A stretch of DNA of 64,000 nt from assembly GCA_030248225.1 (NCBI GenBank), contig JASANE010009792.1, positions 34,280-98,279 on the forward strand, read 5' to 3'. This document shows, one piece after another, positions 36,901 through 48,900 of the stretch; the first letter of the stretch is position 1, and each line of letters begins with the position of its first letter. This stretch comes from Trileptium ribeirensis. Taxonomy: Eukaryota; Nematoda; Enoplea; Enoplida; Thoracostomopsidae. The notes below the pieces were generated by a model, which worked only from the letters and a program-made list of their open reading frames with translations, had not been told where the DNA came from and did not search any database. The translations under genes and the position numbers were made by a program.

Positions 36901-39900
36901 GGGGAGCCTTTCGTTTCTAAAATTAAAACTAATTTAGTGGGACTGATGTCTCAAATAGGAAATCTCTCAAATTCAGAAACAAATGAAATGACAACTAAGT
37001 AAAAATTGAGCAATTTCATGTGGTATGGGTCTGTGCGATAAGAAAGCTCGCCCGCGGCTTTTGTCTGCTGAGCTATCGGGTGCGACTCCTACACCGATGG
37101 AGTGTTCCAGTGCTATTTTAGTGCTGAGTTCGTGGTTAATCCATCGTGGACCATAGCAGACATTCAATGTCTAAATCTAGTTAGTATATAAATAAGTATT
37201 TCGGTTAACTTTTATTTCAGGGAATGACGTCTTTCAACAAAAAGCTTTCCACAGATTTACAGCTGCATATGCACCACTAGCAACAAGCAGGCACAATTTG
37301 CGCAAGTGCTGTGCTGCGCACCCCGGGGGAGTGGGGGTGCTGCGCACCCCCAAGGGGGGTAACCCCCCTGGACTTTTCGGCCTCAGGGGGGTCCGGACCT
37401 CAGGGGGGTTACCCCCCCTACCCCCCCCCCCCTGCCGGCATGTATGGTACACAGCTATCTAGCTACGGCAATGCTACACAATTTTATTACAAAAACGGCC
37501 ATAACTTATGAATACAATACCATCTCTTCATTTGTCACATATAATGAGTTATATAGGAAGTCATAAGCGGTGCTGGGAAACGGCTGGCTTTGCTGTCAAA
37601 CGGCTTGCCGTCGGCCAACCGATAAAATTCTGGGCCGGCTAACGATTCGCCGGCAGTCCGACGGCTCTACAGTTGGGCGACGGCTCTACGGCTGGCAACG
37701 GCTAATGGACAGCAGACTGCCAAGAAGCATCTCTTATTACGACACAAGTTTAATATCCGTAAACCCGTCTTCAGAATTTATTTGAAAGAGCGCTGAACTT
37801 GAAGTGGAGGCTTTAATGGTGTACAAAACATCGGCTAAACTGCCGGATCTTACGTCTAGACAGACTGCAGCAAGAATGTATTATAATTAATTTTGGGCGA
37901 TGGTCCGGTATCAGGTCTATTTTTAAACATTGACACATTAACCTTGCATATAATTATATATTTAAATCTAATAAGATGGTACTAGACGCTACAAAGCCCT
38001 TACATATTGGTTGTTATCGATTATTGAGGAAAAGTTCTTTTAATCTGGTACAAATCACTTGCTATACAGCTGTAAACGTAATGTGTGAAATAACACCGTG
38101 GAGAGAATGACTTCGCGTTCACCAATGGAAAATCCAATACTGATCTTACGATGGACTAGCCAGAAGTCAAACCCGGGTCTCCACGATGCAATACTAATAC
38201 TCCACCAGAGGCTCTGATCAACTCGCGTTGAAGGCTTTGTACACTAGCGTAGCGTGTTGTTGCACAGAGATACAACTGCATGGTTGATATGGGCACCAAA
38301 TGCCGAAGTGTCATAGAACGGGCGCCATATATTCAGTTTTAATGTTCTGGTAAAGCAAACACATACTTGCAACATTTTGATACAGGCACAAGGTAATACA
38401 ATATTATAGAACTAGTGCGTGTTTTAGTTTTAACGTTCAAACGTAAAGCAGAAACATAGTTGCAACAGATTGATGCATACATTAGGTAACAATGAATCAT
38501 TGAACGGATATTATGATATCTTCAGCTTTGACGCTCGCTCGTGAAGCCATGCTATAGGTTTACAACAGACTAATAAAGACATCAGGTGCCGGACAATCAT
38601 CCAACGGATATTATTACATATTCAACTGTAACGTTCGCTACTGAAGCAGTGATATAGTCGCATCAGATTGATACAGACTTTAGGAGACGACGTATCGCAC
38701 ACATAACGGTTCATATTACGGCACACACAACATATTCAGGTTTAATGTACGCTGGTAAAGAGGAACACCGACATAATGTATAGTAGACGTATAGTACAGG
38801 GTACATACGCACTGGGATAAATTGATCCGAATTTTGTTAAGCGTTTTACAGATTTTGATTTTATCAGGGATATATAACATAGATTTTACCTCAAGATTTA
38901 AGTATCTCTTGACTAACCATATATTTAACGAGAGATCCGGAAGAGTTACATATCAACATTTAACTGGCCTATAATAAATTAATGGCATGAATTTAGGCAA
39001 AACCGGACCGCTAGCTTTTACAGACACTAACGGCGACGTTATTGCTTAGTCTACCCTCGATACGATGTTGTTTAAAGCATAATTTCTAGCAGAAAATAAC
39101 TGGATTAATAATATATTGACAATGATTGTGCCCTTGCTGAATATGCTATTCAGATTACATTAGTATTTATAATCCGCACTTTACAGACACATATAATAAT
39201 GTATTTGATACATGATACGCATGGAGATAAATAATTTCTGATCTCTACTCCTTCTCCATCTCAAGAAATGTTGGTGGAAATCTCCGTAGAGATATCCATA
39301 GAGATCTCAATGGAGATACTCGCGGAAATCGCCGTAGAGATATCCATGGAATTCTCAATGGAGATTCTCGTGGAGATCTTCGTAGAGATATCCATGGAGA
39401 TCTAAATGGAGATACTCGTGGAGATCTCCATAGAGATATCCATGGAGATCTCAATGGAGATACTCGTGGAGATCTCCGTAGAGATATCCATGGAGATCTC
39501 AATAGAGATACTCGTGGAGATCTCCGTAGAGACATCCATGGAGATCTCAATGGAGATACTCGTGGAGATTTCCGTAGAGATATCCATGGAGATCTTAATG
39601 GAGATACTAGTGGAGATCTCCGTAGAGATATCCATGGAGATCTCAATAGAGATACTCGCGGGGATCTGCGTAGAGATATCCATGGAGATCTCAATGGAGA
39701 TACTCGTGGAGATCTCCGTAGAGATATCCATGGAGATCTCAATAGAGATACTCGTAGAGATCTCCGTAGAGATACCGATGGAGATTTCAATGGAGATAAT
39801 CGTGGAGATCTCCGTAGAGATATCCATGGGGATCTCAATGGAGATTGCCCCGGGCACCTCAGTCGGAACTTTTAGCGTTTTACATACAGGCCAGTGCTTG

Positions 39901-42900
39901 AATGATATTAATCACGAAATCGAGGTGATAGATATTATCGGTATCGAGCTTTTGACCTTGCTATGCTCCACGTTGGACGTGCCGGATGTAGACGCCATCG
40001 CCATACGAGTTTAACACGATAGCTGAGTAGAAGGTAGGCGCGGGCATCAGGCTTCCTGCTAAATACAACATGAGAAAACCTCTACGGGCTCAATACAAGA
40101 CTTCTAGAACGCTCTCATGCAGAATGATTTGACCAGATATATTGTCTCTCAGGATCTTGCAATTCTGGAATGTTATTTTCAAAGCTTCGAAAGTCAACTC
40201 GACTGACGGTTGTTAAATCACTCATGTCGCTACAATACGTTAGAAAATAAGGTAATCTGATTCCCGACATCGACGTAAGCGGAAGAACAAGTGAAGCACA
40301 TTTTACACAAACAGGCTTGGGCTGGCGGTGAAACCGATGGGAATCCGGATGAAAGCGATAGATCATTGTCACCTCACTGCAAATTCTGTCTTGAAACATC
40401 CAGAGAGATTTATTTTGTTTGGCTTAAAAACTGTGAACAATTTGTCATAGAGTTTTAAATCTGGCTTTGGAAGAACTTTATGCCCAGGCACGTTGTGAAT
40501 TTGGTCAAATCACTTGACATGAGAGCGTTGTATCATGTATAAAAACCAGACAGGTCTTGTCTTTAGTCGCAGCACCTTTCTAAGCGCTAAACAGACGATG
40601 TATTTAGCAGAAAGCCTGGCGCCCATGGCTGCCTTCAGCTTAACTATGGTGCGCAGCTTCTAAGGTGAGGGGGTACAGTGGCATAAGCCAACCTTGGTTC
40701 ATAGAAAAGATCTGTCAACAACGCAGTCATAATTTTTTGCCATTAGCCTTTGTCGATTACAGTAATCATGAGCCAAAAAATTACATACGATAACATCAAA
40801 ATCAAAAGCTATTTTGAATTTGAAGGTGGTTTGTTCAACCCGTTCTTATTAACGCGAGATGATGCAGATAAATGTTATTGCTAATAACAATAACAGTAAG
40901 AATGTAATTACTAATATCATGAGTGCATTAGGCAAGAATAGGACACTTCCCTGCACTCTAATGTAAACCCGTGTGGATGACACGTCCGTTTTCGGGATGA
41001 ACCACCTCATTTCTGGTAGCGGGACTGTCGTCATGCACAGCCCCGCACGTTTTGTGGAAGGAGTAGCTCGCACCTTCCTCATTTTATAGCGGGGAGATCG
41101 GAAAGCCGATTAGAGAAGGGGTCGATAACTAAGCAGCTACTATTTCAACCGACTTCCCTCAAAATTACGATATCCGACCTTCACCCCAAATGACGGGTCC
41201 GACCTACCCCCGCCACAAAACCGGGTGGGGGTATCTGTGTATGACGACCCTCCTACCCAGAAATGAGGGGTGTCAGGCATCAGGCCGAAAACGCTTTTGT
41301 TATCCAACACGGGTTTACATTAAAGTGGAGAGAAGTGTCATACTTCTCCCTAATGCACTTTTGCTAATACATATCCAACGGTTAAAAAAGATGGAAATCA
41401 TATAATCCGTTGATGAGTTATGCCTTCCGACAAAAATAAGTTTATAGGTAACCGGGCAACCGCGATCATTTCTCATACTGCAAAAACGCAGTATATTTAT
41501 TCAGTTATAACGAAATAACTGCATCTTGTCAGATTTTTCTTGTTTCGCAACAATTTATCTCCAAGTTGTGGCCTGCCCGATATATAAATTATGATACGAA
41601 CTTGGAAAAACATCGCACCCGTATTAAGGCTATCAAGCTGAAAAAGATAAATCTTTTTTCTTGCTTAATTAATGCAATAATAGGATTATTGTATACATTA
41701 ACGGTAACAAAAGACTCGATTTGTTAAATCATTACATATATCATGATAAGTGCACTGAGGTGCTATGTGGAAAATATGACAAGATGTGTGCAGTGATATG
41801 GCAAAAAATGAAATTGAATTCCGTTTCATTTCTCGACTTAAAATGCGTTCGGTTTTAGAATAAATCAATTTTATTTCATTTTTGGTGTTAAAACTGGTCT
41901 TAAATTCACCAAAATGAAATTGGTTGCAGTAACATTAAATTTATTTGACAAAATTGAAATTAAACTCAGTGAAAACGACTTGAATTATATGAATATAAAA
42001 TTATGTTTTTCTTTCGGAAAAAGTTGAGTTAAGCCAATTGAAACAGATATACACAGCAATCTTAATATTGATTGAATCGATATAGTATTGTGTTCTCAAA
42101 CAAAATTGATTTTAAGTACATGTTACTCGATTTAACTCACTTTGATATCAAACATTTGAAAAATGATTTTAATTTTAATGAAAATATCATTTTGCTGAAT
42201 TTAAAATCAGTTTCGATGCCAAATTGTCCTGTTGTTCAATATGTTACCTACTATTGATGCGAGGGCATTATTTTCATCTTTTATCAGACCATGAACAATT
42301 TCCTTATCTTGCAATGCATTGCCCAATGGGGTTATCTGAACATTTTAAGAAAGCAGCTGCTAATGTCCGCTCATCATTCAAAACTATTCGATGATAAATG
42401 TCTCGTTTTTATCCGCGCACATTAATGAGTAAACTAAAAATGTTGCCGTTTTCTATCTCGTTAAAATGGTATTTTAAAAGTATTACGACATTCCAATTGC
42501 TTTATATAAAGCTTCATTAAGTGCAACTTCATCATGTGCACATGTACAGTCAAGAAAAATTTATGTACGAATCTACTTTATGGACGTAGACATGAGATAT
42601 TCTTTTGTGAAGTCAGTTCACTGTCTGAAAACCAATGTCCGCGCGCAAAACACCAATGCACCTTATGTATGCTGACATACAATACAGCAACATATAGGGG
42701 CTGTTTCCAATCACTAGGTTGCAGTTTAGTATCGCAACTTAATGGCCGCGTACACTTGAAAGCGCGACTACAGTCGCATTGTTATCGCATACCTTATATA
42801 CTCAGAGTCCCCAAGCTCACAATTGCGATTCAGCATGTTCAGATTTTGCGATTTGCAATATGACGAGCGAAAACAAACGTATCAAATCGGGTGATGCATA

Positions 42901-45900
42901 CATGTGTAAACTATGTTCGTACATCACGTAGCCCACGATGGCGGTCGCTAAGCTGAGAGTACTGAATAGAAAAATTCTGGCCGCGAATTTTTGCACGATT
43001 GAGTTCGTGATTTTAACAAAATAACAACCATGAATAACCACACCCAAAATCTACTCACGCATACGCGATGCCTAAAAATATATTACAAGAAGCAAAACAT
43101 ACAAAAACACCTTATATCTATATTAACTCTTTAATGCCGAATGAATCTGTGTATTTGGCAACCAGGGTTATGCGAATGAGCACGGCGCAAGCAGCAAACC
43201 GCTGAGCGATCTAGAAGCTGTTGCACGATCAAGGAACGTCGCAAAGCACGTCCAAATATACATCACACACAAACTCAGTTAACACAATACAACACAATGT
43301 GTGTTGTGTCCATCAGAGCCCCATGAAAATGAAAGGGGTTACATGTCTGTTTATCTTCTAAGCGAGATCAGACGTGATTGTTGAAACCAATTCTGGTCCA
43401 ACCATCATGCCTCCTTTGAAATAGTCGTCTTGTGAAGATGAATGTTTATATTTATGTAAAAATCTATACAGATATATTTTAAAACAGTGGAACTAGTTGA
43501 ATTATTGGTCAGTTATGACCACATGTGATTGATGTTACACTTGGTATTACATTTTTTCCATTATGTCTTCAGTTTTTTCATATTTTTCTCATAAATTATA
43601 TGCACTGTCAATCACCGTTGTGTGCTGCAATGTGGCGAAATGAAAAGAACACAGGAATCCAGACAGTCACACCCATGTAATGGATCCAAACGAACTGATT
43701 TACATAGGTTACTACCTACATAAGGATGTAATTGTTTTATTGCTCCATAGCAACTGTTGTTTTCCAATATCTGTGTTAATAGGACGCATCCTAAAGCTAC
43801 ATGCACTGTAAAAATTGATTTATATTATTTAACAGCAGCAATTCGGTTCATTTTTGTTTGCAATGTAGTTATAACGAATTTTTCGTTAACTTTACGGGTG
43901 GAGGCAGTAAATAAGAATTTAGCAATGTAACGTTTGGAAAATTTGATCCAAATCTTACTGGTCCAGCCGTTTCCAGATCATATGCTGCGACTTATACTGG
44001 TTTTTATGCCCGAATTATGGTTTATGAAACCGCTGTGCTCGCATGCAAACAGTTGCTGATATTTGAGACATAATTTAAGACTCTTTATATTTATGAAAAA
44101 AGGTATTGCTTCATAGTTAACTAAACTTTATCGGCGAAATATCCCGTTACTTGATGCAGTAAATGTGCCGGTGGTGTCAGTCCATCCAATGCTGCATATT
44201 GTAAACGTAATGAGTTTGCACGGAATTGGCGTTTGTTACCATATCGCTTTACGCTGTATTACCGTGTTCAATTTGTCATATTATTTAAAACAAAATTACA
44301 ACACAAAACCTACCACCGGAATTTAACCAAAGCAGGACACTCAGCACTACGTCATTTGTATTGTAGAAGCTAAAATTTTTCTAATCGTAGCAAATATTAT
44401 GACACAGTAGTATAATCTGCTACTGCACCTGCAAGAATGTTTCATCCTGGTACCGTAAACGAAATGCAGTATGAGAATAAATCTAATCTTTCCAGCATTC
44501 TCAGCAATAATATATATTCAGTATTGCAATTTTCGTGGCTGCCTGTTGTTGAATTCTGGGTCTAGGGAGTGGAACGGGCGCAACAAAGTTTTCGCACTGG
44601 CTAGAGTGGTAAATTTCGACGATATCCGGTTTTGCTTTTTCTTGGGACACGCATAACTCAACTTCGACTAGACAGAATAACTCGCGAAATTGCTCATTCG
44701 AAAGCTTATTATCTCTATTTTCGCATTGTTGTAGTTGCGAAAACGGATAACTTACGCGTCATCAGACACGGGTTTACATGTGAGTTCAGGGAAGTGTCAT
44801 ACTCTTCTCTAAAGCACTTTTGCTATCATTAAATAAAATTATTTTTTGCTACACTCAGCAGCTTCACAATATCATATTATAGGAATTACTGACTGTATGG
44901 TCCTATTTACCAATACTTATATTTGTAAATTTCTGATCTTGCTCTAGGACCAGTTAGTAGTATTTTAGCTCGTTCGTTTAGGTTGAAGAACGCACTGTAC
45001 ATTTGACAGAAATAACTCAACGGATGGACAATCTTCTTGCAAGCATGTTACCTCATGAGATAGCCACGAAACTGCAAAACGGAGAGCAAATTTTACCGGA
45101 GTACTTCGACACCGCGACAGTGTATTTTTCTGACATCGTTGGTAAGAATCCGTTTTTTGTTTTGCGTATAATTATGTGTTAATGGGATTATGGTTGAAGG
45201 TATGTGCTTTGACTACAGTCAACGTGGCATTGTTTTTAGGTTTTTGTGGACTTGTCCATTTTGAAACTGCAGTAGTGTATTCTCCTGACATCGCTGTGTA
45301 TATTTAGTTCTCATTTAGGTGTATTATGTGTGTAATTGGGGTATTGTTTTCAAATTTTTGACGAATTTTAACTTTTACGCTGCAGCAGCGTATGTATGTA
45401 AACTTTGTTTCTAATTTTGTTATAATTTTCGCTAACCGAAAATTGGCAAATTGAAAACCAAACGCGAGAAATTATACCTTGTGCTCGAACAGAATTACGG
45501 CAACTTCCAATTTGCAGAAATACGATCTTCTAATGGCTATCAACTTTGTATTAATTGTACTAGTCGCCGTTTGCGAACAAATTTAATGTATTAGAGACAC
45601 CTTGACAAATTGGTCGTATAGCCTAGACCTTGTAGTGCGCTATACAATACCCAATTACTGGAGATTCGACAAATTTTCGTTCACAATAAATTCAGTAATT
45701 TTCCTTAAATTCGCAGCAAAAACATATGTTTTAATGGGATAGCAGGCATTAACGAACAGTTTTGGGTCAACCAGAAAACGTGAACAACAGTTGCGAAATG
45801 GCAAAACGAGATTATTAATGGTTAATTCCTATGTTAATTAAGCATATTTTGTTTCGTGATTTTTTGAACACAATTTGCGATGTTTCGTACACTAGAAAAT

Positions 45901-48900
45901 TGGCAGAGCCTCTTCCGTTGCAAAGGCAGACTCGCGACAACTCCACTTAATATTTTAGATTTGATCACGCACCCCCCGCGGGAAAATTTGGTGTACCCTT
46001 GCAATCCCTGACGGGAATGGAAAGCCAAAAAAACGGCCACATCGCTGGGTAAGGGAAGGTACATGAGTATAACCGAGTGAGATATTTTGCTATTTGTAAT
46101 GCAATCATCATAATACTTACTAGATTGTTTAAGCGGCGGTAGCCAAACTGAACATTGGTGCTTGTACGTAAATCTACGTACTTTCGAATACAATGAAAGA
46201 AAGATTGTTCTTAATCACAACTTTATTTATCTAATTTATTTTTCAAATACTTCAGTGTAAATTGTAAGCATTTATTTGCGTTTCTTGAGTTGGACTTTTA
46301 TGTTTGCCAATGGCATTTTGTTTCGTAATTTCAAATTTTCAGGATTTACGACTCTTTCTGCGGCGTCAACGGCGCTCCAAGTGGTTGAAATGTTGAACCG
46401 ACTGTACTCGCTGTTCGACGGTTGCATTGACATGTTTGACGTTTACAAGGTCGAAACAATTGGTACGGACGGTTTATTGTTTCAGTGGTCATGTCATTGA
46501 AACGGAACGAGCGAAGAGAGTGGAGTTTCTGCCCTAGGCGCTAGGAAGAATGATCACGAAAACTTGTTTATTTGTCTATTTCAGTGACGTATATCTCATA
46601 ATCGGGTAGATAGATTACGATAATTTAGTTTTCGATAGTAAAAGCGATGAGGATGTGCCTTTTTTTTGAACGAGACATCATCTTCAACGTCAAAATGGCA
46701 AAAACAGGTTTTGTAAGGTTCTTTGTCAAATCTGATCATACGGGTTCCAGCCTTTCGTAGCCCGTATCTCACGACGCACGCTTCGTATCGGCGCGGATTC
46801 AACTCTTTGAGATCTACAACGTTGCTGACCATCATTTTTGTGCGACGCCCCATGGTCCGCTGTGGGCCTGAATGTGGTTCGTTGCGTTTGCCAGAAATAT
46901 TGATTTTTTTTCAAATTTCGTGCGAGTGTCTGTTTGATTCCCAAACACTCTGAATACTATGATTTTGATATCCACAGTCCAACTTCACTATATTATACTT
47001 TTTTAGTAGATTTCAAGTTGTTTTACTGCCGACCAACCCGATTTCCAAAATACAGTGAGTTTTCTTTTGTTTGGTGATGTACTGCGTGCAGGGCATCAAG
47101 ACTAGTATAGATAGGTTTTTCGGTACGCTGAGTCCGTTGTGTTGGTTATGTAGATTTCACCACGAAAACTTTATATTTTTTCTGAGGGTTACAATGGGAT
47201 TAGGGTCAATGAACCCAATTGCCAGAATATAAAGTTTATTTAGTATCTTGGTTATAAAGTGCGTACAGGGTATCAAGAGTGCTCTATATATAGGTTTTTC
47301 GGCACTCTGGATAAGATGGTTATCTAGAGTCCATCATGAAAACTCGGATCGTTTTCAGTCGTTTTCGATGGGATTAGGGTCGGCCAGGTTTTAGGCCTTT
47401 CAGTGGGTTTAGGATTATAGAGGTTTTAGTGTAGTGTATACGTCACATACAAATCGTGGTATAAGTGAGTACACAAATGACCGCTTAATGAAACCACGCT
47501 CGCTCAGTTTCACCCCAGCTTGCAATATACTTGCATGTCTTTATTATTAAAACGGTAATGTAATTCATCATAGAATGCACAAAGCATGTCTCTTTACATG
47601 ATTTTTTAAACCGCGTGTACAGTTACAACATACTGCCAGCACCGCTTGGGGTTTCATTTCTTTGCACACTTCTTTGCATGGGCTTTGTTGAAATTCGAAC
47701 ATCTGTCCAAATTTACACTGTTTGATAAAATATTGTAGTTGTTACGGGAGAAATCGTAAGAAATTAAGAATTTTTCTTAGTTTTACAGCTGATTCAGGTC
47801 GAAGTAATCGAAATAATTGTTTATGCTGTTGTATTGTCATTTCATAGTGTACAGAAGTAATATAAGGCTCTCCTTCAAAAGTGTAACCAGTATACATATC
47901 ATGATGCATGCTTGAACTACACATGCGCTCAAAATGTGCATAGAACGGCCATGAATTTATAGCGTCAGCTCGAGAAATTATGACGGCTATAGATGTGTTA
48001 TTTTTACTGATTTTAAAGCTGTATCTACAAAAATTTGCAGCGATAACAGTTTATATCACATTTTGTATATAATAATAGCGGCAATACATACGCTAAATCG
48101 AGTAGAATTTTATGCAATGCTGGATTCAATTTAAGGACAATTATAATACATCGGTAGTTGCAACAGATGGTCTTGTTATGATGCAGTCCATTATTACGAC
48201 TGTATTTTTCATGAAGGTACAGACATTGTGAAAATTCGAACTAAATACCGACATAGTCGTTAGCTGTACTAGGCAGGAACAACAGTAACGAAGATTTGTC
48301 GACAAGTTGTTAGTGTTTCCTCGATCATTAACCGGTGGATGAGGTCATTATTGTGATTCTATGTCTATGCGTGTGCTCTATGTGAAGATTTACAGCAAAG
48401 CAATTTCCTTGTGTCATACTATGGATGAAAAAACCGGAGACCGTTCTAATGCGGCATTTACATTATAAAATACCCAACATGTGGAAGTTTTGCATGCTAA
48501 TAGGCCACACTATTTAATGGTATACAGTTAACCTAAATTGTATGAATTTTTATATTTATTTGTATGAAATTAAATATATTTAATGTATCAATATTCATAC
48601 CTTTTTGTATTAAACATACCTAATGTATGAATTTTCATAATTATTTGTATGACATAGAATACACCTTATGTCTGAATGTTTGCACACAATTACAATTTTT
48701 GTGCTTACTTTAAATTTTATTACATATTTGATTTGTATGGCTTCAAAAATTTATGAGCTACAAAACATACTTTAATCATCTGAAATTTCATACAAATTAT
48801 GTGCAAATAATGATACATTTTTGTATGCATTTTCATGTACAATTTGTCTTTCATATGTTTTATGTAATTTAATACAAAGTAATGTGCAACAATACATGCA

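Larger units (their letters stand above)
36103..44981 (+). other. Cyclase intron 3 (8,879 bp)
   Basis: gtaaca...gtttag. The longest and most transposon-rich intron: hAT-like element with an exon-like fragment (36408-37446), GC-rich cggc-repeat patch (37565-37720), degenerate 100-bp repeats (38330-38790), 48-bp minisatellite (39264-39852), fold-back element (40921-41362), dispersed repeat (42722-43045). Confidence 0.7.

Noticed and set aside
36851..37002. An extra cyclase exon between exons 3 and 4
   Set aside because: The direct 3-4 join is phase 0 and rebuilds the conserved family sequence. The segment lies inside a delimited transposon and has no cyclase similarity.
39245..40014. 150- to 200-codon frames on both strands with EISMEIL- or [13 protein letters not shown] repeats
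   Set aside because: Explained by the 48-bp minisatellite, a multiple of three; no non-repeat domain or splice context supports translation.
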